The notes: generated from the sequence alone by a model not told the origin. A DNA stretch of 64,000 nucleotides from Thermophilibacter provencensis (GCF_030372065.1 NZ_JAUDEA010000006.1:62001-126000); one strand, 5' to 3'; counted from the stretch's first letter, positions 22,646-32,840 are shown. A program made the numbers and translations.

Positions 22646-23854
22646 TCAGGCGTTGAAGACGTGAGCGTCGAGGCGCTCAAAGGCCTCCTGCACGCGCGAG
22701 AGCGGCAGAGCGAGGTTCATCCGGATGTGGCAGGGGCCGTTGAACGCGCGGCCGTCCTGCCAGTACACGCCCACGCGCCACCCCTCGCGCAGCAACCACT
22801 CGACGTCACGCCCGTTCTTCTCGCACCATTGAGAGCAGTCGAGGAAGAGCATGTAGGTGCCCTGGGGCTTGAAGACGTCAACGCCACCAAAGTGCTCTGC
22901 TATGTAGCCGCACGCCCAGTCGACGTTACCGGCAATCACCTGGTTGAGCTCGTCCGCCCACGCGCGGCCATCTGCGGAGTAGGCGCCGATAAGCGCATGC
23001 TGCGAGAGCACGTTCATCGAGTTGTAGTGGGTCTTCTTGCCCCGCGTGGTCACGCGATCGCGCAGGTAGTCGCTGTAAATGACGTGGTAGCTGCCAATGA
23101 GGCCGGCGAGGTTGAAGGTCTTGCTCGGCGCGTAAAGGGCAACCGTGCGCATGCGCGCGTCCACGGACACGGACTGCGTTGGGATGTGCGTGATTCCGGG
23201 GCGCACGATGTCGGACCAGATCTCGTCCGAGATGACCACGCAGTCGTACTTCTCGTACAGCGCCATCGCGCGCTCGATCTCCCAGCGCTCCCAGACGCGC
23301 CCGCAGGGGTTGTGCGGGGAGCAGAAGATGGCCACGTGGATGCGCTCGTCGGCAAGGCGGCGCTCCATGTCCTCGTAGTCCATGCGCCAGACGCCCTCCT
23401 CGTCTCGCACGAGCGGCGAGTGGACGATCCTGAAGCCGTTGTCCTCAAGGCTGTGCGTGAAGCCCACGTAGGTGGGGCTGTGCACGAGCACGGGGTCTCC
23501 CGGCGCCGCAAATGCGTGCAGCGTGGACACCACGCCGCCGAGCACGCCGTTCTGATAGCCAATGTGGTGCGGATCGAGGTCCGTCACGCCCTTGCGCGTG
23601 CGATGCCAGTCAATGATGGCCTGGTAGTAGGCATCGCTTGCGTTGAAGTAGCCAAACGTCGGGTACTGCAGGCGCTCCTGAATGGCGCGCGTGATCGAGG
23701 GGGCCACGGGGAAGTTCATATCTGCGACCCACATGGGAATGGGGTCAAAGCCCGCGTCCGGCGCGGGGTAGCCAGAGCCGGGAGCCCCGATGGCGTCAAC
23801 GGCGATGGCATCGTGGCCGGCTCGGTCGAGAATCGAGGTGAAGTCGTAGGTCAT
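22646..23854 (-). CDS. MalY/PatB-family PLP aminotransferase (probable cystathionine beta-lyase)
   Basis: 402 residues. MWVADMNFPVAPSITRAIQERL is characteristic of the MalY/PatB group. Further motifs are FCSPHNPCGRVW (the NP motif), VVISDEIWSDIV (PLP Asp) and YAPSKTFNLAGL with the Schiff-base Lys. Members usually cleave C-S bonds of cystathionine or cysteine conjugates; some double as regulators. GAAGGGA precedes the ATG. It is monocistronic between a convergent terminator and a palindrome. No met or mal genes are adjacent, so the physiological substrate is open. Confidence 0.9.
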   Translation of the reverse strand: MTYDFTSILDRAGHDAIAVDAIGAPGSGYPAPDAGFDPIPMWVADMNFPVAPSITRAIQERLQYPTFGYFNASDAYYQAIIDWHRTRKGVTDLDPHHIGYQNGVLGGVVSTLHAFAAPGDPVLVHSPTYVGFTHSLEDNGFRIVHSPLVRDEEGVWRMDYEDMERRLADERIHVAIFCSPHNPCGRVWERWEIERAMALYEKYDCVVISDEIWSDIVRPGITHIPTQSVSVDARMRTVALYAPSKTFNLAGLIGSYHVIYSDYLRDRVTTRGKKTHYNSMNVLSQHALIGAYSADGRAWADELNQVIAGNVDWACGYIAEHFGGVDVFKPQGTYMLFLDCSQWCEKNGRDVEWLLREGWRVGVYWQDGRAFNGPCHIRMNLALPLSRVQEAFERLDAHVFNA

Positions 23855-23969
23855 GGGCGTCCCTTCGTCGAGGTTTCCGGGTGATAGGATACCGCTCGGT
23901 CACCGCGCGGGGACTCAAGGCGACACTTCTCACGCCCAAAACGTCGGGATGCGCCCACGATAAGAACGC

Positions 23970-24019
23970 GGGGACGCGGGCCGACACTTTCACGAGAAGA
24001 AGCGTCGGCCCGCGTCCCC
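23970..24019 (-). terminator. 16-bp hairpin downstream of leuB
   Basis: Perfect 16-bp arms GGGGACGCGGGCCGAC (23970-23985) and complement (24004-24019), with an 18-nt loop holding CACGAGAAGAAG. It lies 33 nt past the leuB stop and is followed on the minus strand by GCGTTCTTATC. A related but broken unit (CGCGGGGACTCAAGGCGACACTTCTCACG) lies just left at about 23906-23934. Confidence 0.7.
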
Positions 24020-24052
24020 AAACAGGAGCAAGGTATCATGCGCCCGGAGCGC

Positions 24053-25183
24053 CTAGCCCAGGGCCTCCACGATCTTGTCGCCCATCGCCGCGGTGCCGAG
24101 CACCTTGTCTGCGGGCGTGCTCTCGTCGGCAATGTCCACGGTGCGCCAGCCCTCGTCGAGCACGCGCGTGACCGCGGCTGCCAGCTCGTCGGCGGCAGCG
24201 TCCATGCCAAAGCTATAGCGCAGCATGAGCTCAACGGAAAGGACCTGCGCGATCGGGTTGGCAATCCCCTGCCCCGCGATGTCCGGAGCGGAGCCGTGGC
24301 TCGGCTCATAGAGGGCCGTGCCATCACCCAGGCTCGCGGAGGCGAGCATGCCAAGGGAGCCCGTGAGCATGGAGGCCTCGTCGGAGAGGATGTCGCCGAA
24401 GGTGTTCTCGGTCACGAGCACGTCAAACTGGCGCGGGTTGGCAACGAGCTGCATGGCGGCGTTGTCCACGTACATGTCCTCGAGCGTGACGTCCGGGTAC
24501 TCGGCGGCAACGTTGTGGGCCACCTCGCGCCACATGCGGGAGGTGTCGAGCACGTTGGCCTTGTCGACGGAGTGCACCACGCCCCTGCGGCGACGCGCCG
24601 CGTCAAAGGCCCAGCGCACCACGCGGTCAACCTCGTACTCGGAGTACTCGAGGATGTCGCGCGCGTACTCGCCGCGGGTACCACCCACGCCGGCGCCCTC
24701 CACGCCCATCATGCGCTCGTGGCCGCCAAAGTAGAGGCCACCCGTAAGCTCGCGGACGATCACCAGGTCAACGCCCGTAAGCACCTCGCGCTTGAGCGTG
24801 GAGGCATCGATCAGCGCATCGAACATGCGCACCGGGCGCAGGTTGAGGTAGAGCCCCAGCTCCTTGCGGATGGCAAGAAGCCCCTGCTCGGGACGAACGG
24901 CGCCCACGCGCGTGTCGGTCCACTTGGGTCCGCCCACCGCGGCGAGAAGAACCGCGTCAGCAGCGCGCGCGGCATCGAGCGTGGCGTCCGGAAGCGCGCT
25001 CACGGGACCGCCCGCCGCCTCGGTGGCGTCGATGGCAGCGCCGCCGATGAGCTGGTCCTTACAGACGAACTGGACGTCGTACTTCTCGCCAAGCGCCGCG
25101 AGGACCTTCTTGGCCTCGGCGATGATCTCGGGCCCGATGCCATCGCCCGGCAGGGTGCAGATGCGGTAGGTCGTGGAAGACAT
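24053..25183 (-). CDS. leuB: 3-isopropylmalate dehydrogenase
   Basis: 376 residues, full length for LeuB. Motifs: [13 protein letters not shown] at the N-terminus, [17 protein letters not shown] (substrate Arg), [34 protein letters not shown] (the Mg2+/isopropylmalate and NAD site) and [18 protein letters not shown] (nucleotide loop). It oxidises and decarboxylates 3-isopropylmalate in leucine biosynthesis. Its ATG overlaps the leuD stop by one base, so leuD-leuB are translationally coupled. It is separated from leuA-leuC by two sugar genes. Confidence 0.97.
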   Translation of the reverse strand: MSSTTYRICTLPGDGIGPEIIAEAKKVLAALGEKYDVQFVCKDQLIGGAAIDATEAAGGPVSALPDATLDAARAADAVLLAAVGGPKWTDTRVGAVRPEQGLLAIRKELGLYLNLRPVRMFDALIDASTLKREVLTGVDLVIVRELTGGLYFGGHERMMGVEGAGVGGTRGEYARDILEYSEYEVDRVVRWAFDAARRRRGVVHSVDKANVLDTSRMWREVAHNVAAEYPDVTLEDMYVDNAAMQLVANPRQFDVLVTENTFGDILSDEASMLTGSLGMLASASLGDGTALYEPSHGSAPDIAGQGIANPIAQVLSVELMLRYSFGMDAAADELAAAVTRVLDEGWRTVDIADESTPADKVLGTAAMGDKIVEALG

Positions 25184-25692
25184 TACTCGGTGCCGCCCTT
25201 CTCGGCCATGACGCGCTTGGTGCGCGCGACAAGACCGCCGTCGTTGATGATCTCCTGGATGAACGGCGGGAACGGCTGCGCGTGGAACGTGGCGCCCGTC
25301 GTCTCGTTAGTGATGGTGCCGGTGTCCGCGTCCACGCAGACCACGTCACCGTTTTCGATGGCGTCAACGGCCTCGGGGCACTCGAGGATCGGCAGGCCCA
25401 TGTTGATGGAGTTGCGGTAGAAGATGCGCGCAAAGCTCTTGGCAATGACGCAGGACACGCCGGCCTCCTTGATGGCCACGGGCGCGTGCTCGCGGGAGGA
25501 GCCGCAGCCAAAGTTCTCCTCGGCAACGACGATGTCGCCGGGGCTCACGCGGCTCACAAACGTGGGGTCGAGGTCCTCCAGGCAATGCTTGGCAAGCTCG
25601 GCCGGGTCGGAGGTGTTGAGGTAGCGCGCCGGGATGATGACGTCGGTGTCGATGTCGCGCCCGTAGCGAAAGACGGTCCCCTTGAACTGCAT
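25183..25692 (-). CDS. leuD: 3-isopropylmalate dehydratase, small subunit
   Basis: 169 residues. [18 protein letters not shown] and [21 protein letters not shown] are the defining LeuD/aconitase swivel-domain motifs, the latter forming the substrate pocket. It works as a heterodimer with LeuC, encoded 4 kb upstream, to isomerise isopropylmalate. The start at 25692 is chosen because AAAGG stands 7 nt before it; the ATG at 25698 touches that site and is unlikely. It overlaps leuB by one base. Confidence 0.96.
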   Translation of the reverse strand: MQFKGTVFRYGRDIDTDVIIPARYLNTSDPAELAKHCLEDLDPTFVSRVSPGDIVVAEENFGCGSSREHAPVAIKEAGVSCVIAKSFARIFYRNSINMGLPILECPEAVDAIENGDVVCVDADTGTITNETTGATFHAQPFPPFIQEIINDGGLVARTKRVMAEKGGTE

Positions 25693-26045
25693 GATCATCC
25701 TTTCTGTACGCCCGTGGTGCCGCCGGGATCATCCCTGCGCCCAAACAGTTTGCTGCGCAAGAACTGCGCGAAAACCGTTCCGGCAGCTCATGGTCGAGAA
25801 GAACGTACGGATACGTTGGCGTCATTCTAACGTCGGAGCCGGCGAGCTCTTGCGGAAAGGGGAACGGGTTCTTCGAGCTGAAACGGAAGCGGCCACGAAG
25901 GACGCGCGAGCCGCGGACGATTTGGCGGCCCAAAGCGTCCACGGCCCGCGCGCATGGCAAACGGGCGGCCTGCGGACAGTCCCTTTGGGAGAGACGCCCG
26001 CAAGCCGCCCGCTCTTCTGGTCAGGTCAGCCGAGCAATCCCAGCC
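25693..26045. other. Intergenic region with decayed loop-hairpin (copy 3) and terminator
   Basis: This 353-bp gap between the isomerase gene and leuD contains two recognisable things. Near 25740-25770 is the third copy of the conserved loop (CCAAACAGTTTGCTGCGCAAGAACTGCGCG) with arms that no longer pair well. At about 25960-26010 a stem GGGCGGC-TGCGG with CCGCA-GCCGCCC lies 35-85 nt past the isomerase stop and probably terminates it. No open frame with a ribosome-binding site is seen; the leuD promoter should lie here but no clear -35/-10 is visible. Confidence 0.6.
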
Positions 26046-27548
26046 TTACGCGAAGGGGTTCTCCGTGGGGTACGGGAGGCTCTTGGGCTGGTTGTAGGCG
26101 ATGTCCTCAACGCCCAGGAAGCGCAGGGCGTCAAAGAGGACGCGGCCGCAGTGGTTGAAGGCAACCGCGCCGTGGTGCGGGTAGCGCTTCTGGATCAGGA
26201 CGTGGCGATAGAAGCGGCCCATCTCCGGGATGGCAAAGACGCCGCGGCCGCCGAAGGAGCAGGTCGTGACCGGCAGGACCTCGCCCTCGGCAACGTAGCT
26301 GCGCAGGACGCCGTCGGAGTCGCACTGCAGGCGGTAGAACGTGATCTGGCTCGGGGCAATATCCGCCTCGAGGGTGCCGCGGGTGAAGTCCGGCTCGGAG
26401 CCGGCGGGCTCGAGCAGGCGGTGCTGGATGAGCTGGTACTTGACCGCGCGGTCGGCGCAGAGCTTGCAGCTCGGGGTGTTGCCGCAGTGGAAGCCCATGA
26501 AGGTGTCCGTGAGCTTCCAGTCCTGATCGAACTTGTCGGCGATCTGCTCCTCGTAGAGGGAGGCGGGCACGGAGTTGTTGATGTCGAGCAGGGTCACCGT
26601 GTCGTCGGAGGCGCACATGCCGATGTACTCGGAGAGGGCGCCGTAGATGTCGACCTCGCAGGCCACGGGGATGCCGCGGGTAACGAGGCGGGAGTTCACG
26701 TAGCAGGGCTCAAAGCCAAACTCCTCGGGGAAGGCGGGCCAGCACTTGTCGGCAAAGGCCACGTACTTGCGGGCGCCCTTGTGCTGCTCGGCCCAGTCGA
26801 GCAGGGTCAGCTCAAACTGCGCCATGCGCTCGAGGAGGTCGGGGTAGTAGTTGCCCTCGCCCATCTCGGCGGCCATGTCGGCGCAGACGTCTGCGATGCG
26901 CGGGTCGTTGGCGTGGGCCTTGTAGGCAACGAGAAGGTCGAGCTCGGAGTTCTCCTCGATCTCAACGCCAATCTGGTAGAGGCCCTTGATCGGGGCGTTG
27001 CAGGCAAAGAAGTCCTGCGGGCGCGGCCCGAAGGAGATGATCTTGAGGTTGCGCACGCCGATGACCACGCGGGCCACGGGCACAAAGTCCTTGATCATCT
27101 GCGCGACCTCGGGGGCGGTGCCCACCGGGTAGGCCGGGATGTGCGCCGTGAGGTGACGCATGCCAAGGTTGTAGCTGCAGTTGAGCATGCCGCAGTAGGC
27201 GTCGCCGCGGCCGTTCACGAGGTCGCCGTCACCCTCGGCGGCGGCCACGCACATGGCCGGTCCGTCGAACTTCTGGACGAGCAGGGTCTCCGGCGTCTCG
27301 GGACCAAAGTTGCCGAGGAACACGACAAGCGCGTTGGCGCCGGCGGCAACCGCCTCGGCGAGGGCGGGCTCGACGTCGGCCTCGGACTCAACGGTCTTCT
27401 TCACCTCGACGGCGTCGACGCCGAGCTCGGCCGCGGCGGCCGCAACGGCGGCGCGGCGGCGCTCGGAGAGCTCGATCGGGAAGCAGTCGCGCGAGACGGC
27501 GACGATGCCAACCTTGACGTCAGGGATGTTGCTGGACGTGATGGCCAT
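26046..27548 (-). CDS. L-fucose/L-arabinose isomerase family protein
   Basis: 500 residues, a two-to-three-domain cytoplasmic enzyme of the L-fucose isomerase fold. Visible signatures: VGIVAVSRDCFPIELSERRR near the start, NALVVFLGNFGPETPE in the first domain, a Cys-rich stretch FHCGNTPSCKLC, and the C-terminal HHGAVAFNHCGRVLFDALRFLG. Metal ligands of this family are Glu, Asp and His in the central and C-terminal parts. It likely converts a pentose or deoxyhexose aldose into a ketose, used by the kinase encoded upstream. The exact sugar cannot be assigned. Two TAAACGTTTA operators lie in its promoter region, suggesting LacI-type control. Confidence 0.82.
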   Translation of the reverse strand: MAITSSNIPDVKVGIVAVSRDCFPIELSERRRAAVAAAAAELGVDAVEVKKTVESEADVEPALAEAVAAGANALVVFLGNFGPETPETLLVQKFDGPAMCVAAAEGDGDLVNGRGDAYCGMLNCSYNLGMRHLTAHIPAYPVGTAPEVAQMIKDFVPVARVVIGVRNLKIISFGPRPQDFFACNAPIKGLYQIGVEIEENSELDLLVAYKAHANDPRIADVCADMAAEMGEGNYYPDLLERMAQFELTLLDWAEQHKGARKYVAFADKCWPAFPEEFGFEPCYVNSRLVTRGIPVACEVDIYGALSEYIGMCASDDTVTLLDINNSVPASLYEEQIADKFDQDWKLTDTFMGFHCGNTPSCKLCADRAVKYQLIQHRLLEPAGSEPDFTRGTLEADIAPSQITFYRLQCDSDGVLRSYVAEGEVLPVTTCSFGGRGVFAIPEMGRFYRHVLIQKRYPHHGAVAFNHCGRVLFDALRFLGVEDIAYNQPKSLPYPTENPFA

Positions 27549-27625
27549 GCTGTTACTCCTCTCCTCGGGGCGCGAGAAGCGCGGTGCGCCCCAGCCAATT
27601 TGCTCTATAGATAGGGTCAGTTTAT

Positions 27626-27725
27626 TAAACGTTTAGGCCTGACACAAATCTGCGAACGGTAGCATTTCTCTCGGTATCGGCATACCGCGAGCAAAACGTG
27701 GGTACACGGTGTTTATAAACGTTTA
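27626..27725. promoter_or_regulatory. Pair of TAAACGTTTA operator-like palindromes
   Basis: Two identical 10-bp perfect palindromes TAAACGTTTA at 27626-27635 and 27716-27725, exactly 90 bp apart, lie in the 239-bp gap upstream of the isomerase gene. The second is embedded in TTTATAAACGTTTATATACGTT. A central CG flanked by AT-rich arms is typical of LacI/GalR-family operators; the spacing would permit looping. No repressor gene of that type lies in the window. Confidence 0.75.
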
Positions 27726-27787
27726 TATACGTTCAAGGATGCTCGGGCTCTCGTGTGGCAAGGGACGGGTCCTCCACGGAACAGGCC

Positions 27788-29275
27788 TCAGTCGTTGCGG
27801 GCTCCCATCGTTTCAAACGTATCCCTCAGCGCGGGGTACAGCCCATGCCAGATCTGATAGCGCCGCTCGTACGCTGCGGTGAGCTCGAGCTTGGGCTCGA
27901 TCCTCTCGCGTTCGCCCACGATGGCGCCCGCACACGCCGCAACGGAGGGGTAGGCGCCCGCCGCAACGGAGGCGAGCATGGCCCCGCCGTAGCCCGGCCC
28001 CTGCTCGGTGGTGGGCAAGACGAGCTCGATGCCCAGCACGTCAGCGAGCATCTGCAGCCAGAGGCGGCTCTTCGCGCCGCCGCCGCACACCGTCGAGGTC
28101 GTCACGTCAACGCCGAGCGAGCGCGCGATCTCCACCGAGTCGCGCACGGCAAAGGCAACGCCCTCGAGCACGGCGCGCGTGAGGTCCGAGCGCGTGGTGG
28201 ACATGCTCATGCCCACGAAGGCGCCGCGGGCGTTGACGTCGTTGAGCGGGGTGCGCTCGCCCATGAGGTACGGCAGGAAGTACGGGAGGTCGGCGCGGGC
28301 AGAGGACCCGTCGATCCCCGCCTGCTCGGCCGCCATGTCGTCTGTGCCGAGCACGTCGTTCACCCACCAGGCGTTGCAGCTCGCCGCCGAGAGGATGCAC
28401 CCCATGAGGTGCCAGGCCCCGTCCGCGTGGCAGAAGGAGTGGATGCGGTCCCCCACCCCCGAGGCAAACTCCGCGGTGGGAATGAACACGGTGCCGGACG
28501 TGCCGAGGCTGATGTTCATCGTGCCCGCGCCCACGGCGCCCGTCCCCACCGCCGCGGCGGCGTTGTCGCCCGCGCCGGCGGCCACGACCACGCCTCGTGG
28601 AAGCCCCAGCTCGTCGGCGACCTCGGGAAGCAGCGTGCCGATGGGCTCGTAGCTCTCGTAGACGCGCGGCATCTGCGCCGGGGTGAGGCCGCAGAGCTCG
28701 AGCATCTCGTCGCTCCACGTGCGCCGCTCCACGTCAAAGAGCAGCATCCCCGAGGCGTCCGAGACGTCGGTTGCGTACTCGCCCGTGAGCAGGTGGTTCA
28801 GGTAGTCCTTGGGGAGCAGCACGTGCGCGATGCGCGAGAAGAGCTCGCTCTCCTCGTCGCGCATCCACAGGAGCTTAGGCGCGGTGAAGCCGGCGTAGGC
28901 GATGTTGCCGGTGAGCTTGAGCAGCCGGGAGATGCCCACCTCCCCGTTAAGGAAGCGGACCTGCTCGCCGGTCCTGCCGTCGTTCCAGAGGATGGCGGGA
29001 CGAATCACCTGGTCCTTCTCGTCCAGGGCAACCAGGCCGTGCATCTGGCCGCCGCAGCCGATACCCGCCACCTGGGAGGCGTCAAAGCCCGCGAGCAGCT
29101 CGGGAACACCCTCGCGCACCGCGCGCCACCAGTCCTCGGGGTTCTGCTGGCTCCAGCCGGGACGCGGGTACTCAACGTCGTAGGACCCGCTCGTGATGTT
29201 GAGAATCTCGCCCCGCTCGTCCATGAGCAGGAACTTGCAGGCAGACGTGCCCAGGTCGACGCCAATGAAGTACAT
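27788..29275 (-). CDS. xylB: FGGY-family carbohydrate kinase, xylulokinase-like
   Basis: 495 residues. The N-terminal phosphate-binding loop FIGVDLGTSACKFLLMDERG, CGGQMHGLVALD, the catalytic Asp region AAGAGDNAAAAVGTGA and the C-terminal FGGY segment GGGAKSRLWLQMLADVLG all fit xylulokinases. It phosphorylates a ketose, most likely D-xylulose, with ATP, placing the sugar in the pentose phosphate pathway. The start at 29275 gives MYFIGVDLG; an upstream in-frame codon has less support. It pairs with the isomerase downstream (239-bp gap with its own operators). Confidence 0.9.
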   Translation of the reverse strand: MYFIGVDLGTSACKFLLMDERGEILNITSGSYDVEYPRPGWSQQNPEDWWRAVREGVPELLAGFDASQVAGIGCGGQMHGLVALDEKDQVIRPAILWNDGRTGEQVRFLNGEVGISRLLKLTGNIAYAGFTAPKLLWMRDEESELFSRIAHVLLPKDYLNHLLTGEYATDVSDASGMLLFDVERRTWSDEMLELCGLTPAQMPRVYESYEPIGTLLPEVADELGLPRGVVVAAGAGDNAAAAVGTGAVGAGTMNISLGTSGTVFIPTAEFASGVGDRIHSFCHADGAWHLMGCILSAASCNAWWVNDVLGTDDMAAEQAGIDGSSARADLPYFLPYLMGERTPLNDVNARGAFVGMSMSTTRSDLTRAVLEGVAFAVRDSVEIARSLGVDVTTSTVCGGGAKSRLWLQMLADVLGIELVLPTTEQGPGYGGAMLASVAAGAYPSVAACAGAIVGERERIEPKLELTAAYERRYQIWHGLYPALRDTFETMGARND

Positions 29276-29360
29276 GGTTGCCCCTTCTCTCCCCATGACG
29301 CTCACCGATCTGCATTCTTTTATAAGGCACTTTGGCTGCGTGCGCCCCGACGAGCAAGAA

Positions 29361-29415
29361 GAGCGGGCGGGCCATGGACGTTGTTCCCAGAAGATCGTCC
29401 ACGGCCCGCCCGCTC
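29361..29415 (-). terminator. 20-bp hairpin downstream of leuC
   Basis: 20-bp arms (29361-29380 and 29396-29415) with one mismatch and a 15-nt loop. On the minus strand it follows the leuC stop by 34 nt and continues TTCTTGCTC. It probably ends the leuA-leuC transcript before the sugar genes. Confidence 0.75.
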
Positions 29416-29449
29416 CGGAGACGGCGGCTGGGCGGCAGCCTGCGGAGCC

Positions 29450-30712
29450 CTACAGGTCAGACGGCAGGGCGATGTGGCCCGCCACGGCGGACGCCGCGGC
29501 AACGGCCGGGCTCGCGAGGTAGACCTCTGAGGTCGGGTCTCCCATGCGACCGACGAAGTTGCGGTTGGTGGTGGAGACGCAGCGCTCCCCCGCCGCGAGG
29601 ATGCCCATGTAGCCGCCCAGGCACGGGCCGCAGGTGGGCGTTGAGACCACGCAGTGCGCGTTGATGAAGATGTCCATGAGGCCCTCGTGGACGCACTCGA
29701 GCCAGACGCCCTGCGTGGCGGGAATCACGATGCAGCGAACGCCGTCGGCGACGGTGCGCCCGCAGAGCACCTCGGCCGCGGCGCGCATGTCCTCGATGCG
29801 ACCGTTGGTGCAGGAGCCAATGACGACCTGGTCAATCGTGATGTCGCGGCTCTCTGCCACGGGATGCGTGTTGCTCGGCAGGTGCGGCCAGGAGACCGTG
29901 GGGACGATGTCCGCGGCGTCGATGTGGATGACCTGCTTGTACTGGGCGTCCTCGTCGGGGTGGTACTCGACGAAGGCTCGCTGGCTGCGGCGGCGCACGT
30001 ACTCGCGGCACGTGTCGTCAACCTCAAAGAGCCCCGCCTTGCCGCCCGCCTCGATGGCCATGTTGGCAATGGTGAGGCGGCCCTCCACGGAGAGGGCCTC
30101 GATCGTGGAGCCGGCAAACTCCATCGCGCAGTAGAGGGCGCCGTCCACGCCGATCTTGCCGATCACGTAGAGGATGACGTCCTTGGCGGAGGCACCAGCG
30201 GGAAGCTCGCCGTCCACGACGATGCGGATGGTCTCGGGAACCTTGAACCAGGCGCGCCCGGTGGCCATGCCCACGCCGGCGTCGGTGGAGCCCACACCGG
30301 TGGAGAAGGCTCCGATGCCGCCGTAGGTGCAGGTGTGCGAGTCCGCGCCGATCACAAGGTCGCCGGGGACCACGATGCCGCGCTCGGGGAGAAGGGCGTG
30401 CTCAATGCCCATGCAGCCCTGCTCGTAGTAGTGCTCGATCTCGTACTCGTGGGCAAAGTCGCGCGTGACCTTGGTCTGCTCGGCGCTCTTGATGTCCTTG
30501 TTGGGGGCGTAGTGGTCGGGCACGAGGCAGATCTTGGTGCGGTCGAAGACGCCAGCGCCGATCTCGCGCACGGTCTTGATGGCGATGGGCGCCGTGATGT
30601 CATTGGCGAGCACGAGGTCGAGGTCGCACTCCACGAGCTGCCCGGGGACGACCTCCTCGAGCCCGGCGTGGGCGGCCAGGATCTTCTCGGCCATGGTCAT
30701 GGGACGTGCCAT
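29450..30712 (-). CDS. leuC: 3-isopropylmalate dehydratase, large subunit
   Basis: 420 residues, the shorter LeuC type that pairs with a separate LeuD. Iron-sulfur ligands are seen in [20 protein letters not shown] and [19 protein letters not shown] (CxxC). [25 protein letters not shown] is the substrate/cluster motif. It isomerises 2-isopropylmalate to 3-isopropylmalate with LeuD. GAAGGAGAG precedes the ATG at 30712. It lies downstream of leuA with a conserved-loop hairpin between them. Confidence 0.97.
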   Translation of the reverse strand: MARPMTMAEKILAAHAGLEEVVPGQLVECDLDLVLANDITAPIAIKTVREIGAGVFDRTKICLVPDHYAPNKDIKSAEQTKVTRDFAHEYEIEHYYEQGCMGIEHALLPERGIVVPGDLVIGADSHTCTYGGIGAFSTGVGSTDAGVGMATGRAWFKVPETIRIVVDGELPAGASAKDVILYVIGKIGVDGALYCAMEFAGSTIEALSVEGRLTIANMAIEAGGKAGLFEVDDTCREYVRRRSQRAFVEYHPDEDAQYKQVIHIDAADIVPTVSWPHLPSNTHPVAESRDITIDQVVIGSCTNGRIEDMRAAAEVLCGRTVADGVRCIVIPATQGVWLECVHEGLMDIFINAHCVVSTPTCGPCLGGYMGILAAGERCVSTTNRNFVGRMGDPTSEVYLASPAVAAASAVAGHIALPSDL

Positions 30713-30732
30713 GTCTCTCCTTCCGTAGAGCT

Positions 30733-30803
30733 CGCGGGAGGTTGTCCCCGTGCTCAAACAGCTTTGCTTCGCAAAGAACTGCGCGCGGGAACAACCTCCC
30801 GCG
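30733..30803. repeat. 20-bp-arm hairpin with conserved loop (copy 2)
   Basis: The arms 30733-30752 and 30784-30803 pair at 18 of 20 positions; the loop 30753-30783 (CTCAAACAGCTTTGCTTCGC then AAAGAACTGCG) is almost identical to the loop at 9423-9452. It lies between leuA and leuC within the presumed operon, so it is not a simple full terminator unless leuC has its own promoter. Confidence 0.88.
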
Positions 30804-30850
30804 GAAGGCAGCTCGATGAAGGCTGCAGCGGCGAGAAAAGCTTCTAGCCG

Positions 30851-32386
30851 CTACTTACCCTCCTTGGAACGGGTGGTTTGGATCATGCGGTTGATGGCGT
30901 TCACGTACGCCTTGGCGCTCGAGACGATGATGTCGTTGTCGGCGCCGCGGCCGGTGTAGACGCGGCCGTCCTCGGCCGTGATGCGCACCGTGACCTCGCC
31001 GATGGCGTCGATGCCGCGGGTGATGGCCTTGACGGAGAACTCCGCAAGGTCTCCGTGGACCGCCACGACCTTGTCGATGGCCTGGTAGGCGGCGTCAACG
31101 GGGCCGGCGCCGGTGGCGGCCACCACGTGGCTTACGCCCAGCTCGTCAGTGATCGTGGCCGTGGCCGTGGGGATGAGCGGGTCGCCGCAGGAGACCTGCA
31201 GCGCCTCGAGCGTGTAGACGGCGGCAACGTCGCGCTGGCGCTCTTGGACCATGGACTCGAGGTCCTCGTCGTAGACCTCCTTCTTCTGGTCCGCGATCTC
31301 AAGGAAGCGCTGATAGACCTCATCAAACTCGGCGTCCTCGAAGGTGTAGCCAAGCTCGGCCAGGCGGTGGCGCAGCGCGGCGTGGCCGGAGCGAGCAGAG
31401 AGGATGATCTCGGAGCCGGCGGCGCCCACGTCGGCGGGGTCGATGATCTCGTAGGTGTTGCGGGCCTTGAGGACGCCGTCCTGGTGGATGCCCGAGGAGT
31501 GCGCGAAGGCGTTGGCGCCCACGATGGCCTTGTTGGCCTGGACGCTCATGCCCGTGATGCGGCTGACGAGGTGGCTCGCACGCGTGAGCTCCTGGGTCAC
31601 GATGTCGGTGTGAGCGTCGAGCTCCTCGCCGTGCATCTTGATGGCCATGACGACCTCCTCGAGCGCGGTGTTGCCGGCGCGCTCGCCCAGGCCGTTCACG
31701 GTGCACTCGATCTGGCGGGCGCCGTTCTTCACGCCCTGGAGGGCAAGGGCCGTGGCCATGCCGAGGTCGTTGTGCGTGTGCACGGAGATGATGACATTCT
31801 CGATGCCAATGACGTTGTCCGCGAGCCCCTTGATGCGCCGGCCGAAGTCCTCGGGCAGCTGGTAGCCCGTGGTGTCCGGAATGTTCACGACGGTCGCGCC
31901 GGCCTTCACCACGGCCTGGATCACGCGCTCGAGGAACGCCTGGTCGGCGCGGCCCGCGTCCTCGGCGTAGAACTCGACGTCCTCCACGTAGCGCTTGGCG
32001 TACTCCACGCAGTGGATGGCGCGCTCGACGCACTCGTCCTCGGTGATGCGCAGCTTGTCATGCAGGTGAGAGGGCGAGACGCCAATGCCGGTGTGGATGC
32101 GCGGGCGCTTGGCGGTAGCCAGCGCCTCTGCCGCGCGGTCGATGTCCTTCTCGACGGCGCGCGTGAGGCCGCAGACCACGCAGTCGTCGCCCGCCAGGCG
32201 GCCGATCTCTGCCACGGAGCGGAAGTCACCGGGAGAGGAGATGGGAAATCCCGCCTCGATGACGTCCACGCCCATGCGGATGAGCTGCTGGGCGATGACG
32301 AGCTTCTCCTCGGTGTTCATGGAGGCGCCGGGGCTCTGCTCGCCGTCGCGCAGGGTGGTGTCAAAGATGTGAATCTTCCTGGTCAT
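30851..32386 (-). CDS. leuA: 2-isopropylmalate synthase
   Basis: 511 residues. [19 protein letters not shown] holds the catalytic Arg-Asp of the DRE-TIM family; [18 protein letters not shown] supplies metal-binding His residues; [12 protein letters not shown] is conserved. The C-terminal about 120 residues ([27 protein letters not shown] ...) form the LeuA allosteric dimer domain for leucine feedback. It condenses acetyl-CoA with 2-oxoisovalerate. The start at 32386 follows AAAGG; a longer frame upstream is not conserved. It is the first gene of the leu cluster, divergent from the HAD gene. Confidence 0.97.
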   Translation of the reverse strand: MTRKIHIFDTTLRDGEQSPGASMNTEEKLVIAQQLIRMGVDVIEAGFPISSPGDFRSVAEIGRLAGDDCVVCGLTRAVEKDIDRAAEALATAKRPRIHTGIGVSPSHLHDKLRITEDECVERAIHCVEYAKRYVEDVEFYAEDAGRADQAFLERVIQAVVKAGATVVNIPDTTGYQLPEDFGRRIKGLADNVIGIENVIISVHTHNDLGMATALALQGVKNGARQIECTVNGLGERAGNTALEEVVMAIKMHGEELDAHTDIVTQELTRASHLVSRITGMSVQANKAIVGANAFAHSSGIHQDGVLKARNTYEIIDPADVGAAGSEIILSARSGHAALRHRLAELGYTFEDAEFDEVYQRFLEIADQKKEVYDEDLESMVQERQRDVAAVYTLEALQVSCGDPLIPTATATITDELGVSHVVAATGAGPVDAAYQAIDKVVAVHGDLAEFSVKAITRGIDAIGEVTVRITAEDGRVYTGRGADNDIIVSSAKAYVNAINRMIQTTRSKEGK

Positions 32387-32840
32387 GTGAGCTGCCTTTC
32401 TCGTATGCCGTGGGCTTGGCTTCTCTGGCGCATGGCTCAAAAGAAAGTGCCCCGTTCCCAAGGGGAGCGGCGGCACGGACGCGCGCGCAAGGGTATGGGC
32501 CACTCCCTAGCGCGCGCCAGGTAGCGAGAGTAGGTTCTCGGCGAGAGGGGCACATGCGCGCCTGATAGCTCGAACGTCAGCTGTCCTGCGCTCCGCCATA
32601 CCCTGCCCCCCGTGATCGTTGCGCCCTCGGACGGGCGCCCCTTTTGTCGCACTATCCCATAGATTCGGAGCGCCGTGCGGAACGGTTTCTGGTACGTAAC
32701 AATCCGTTCCGCAGGCGGTTTCGGCGAGTCGCCCACGGTGCGGGTGGGAGGCCCTGCGGTCAAAGCCGTCCGGAGACCGCCGCGCTTCCCGCCGCGTACA
32801 ATTGACGAGAAGAGCCACGTGACGAAAGCGAGCCCAGCCC
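32387..32840. other. Divergent gap leuA / HAD phosphatase
   Basis: 454 bp. On the minus strand it would be the leuA leader. I see a long-range inverted pair AGGGTATGG (32490-32498) / CCATACCCT (32597-32605) with GGCGAGAGGGGCACAT between them, which looks like a degenerate member of the 110-nt hairpin family (H1-H4). A GC hairpin ending in CTTTCTTTT stands about 50 nt before leuA and could be an attenuator. I find no T-box consensus and no leucine-rich leader peptide. Confidence 0.5.

Noticed and set aside
24673-24690. T-box-like motif GGGTGGTACC on the minus strand
   Set aside because: It lies inside leuB and encodes conserved Gly-Gly-Thr-Arg codons; there is no leader structure around it.
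32387-32555. Leader peptide or T-box controlling leuA
   Set aside because: The short frame here is not leucine-rich and no AGGGTGGNACCGCG consensus is present; only a weak attenuator-like stem is seen.
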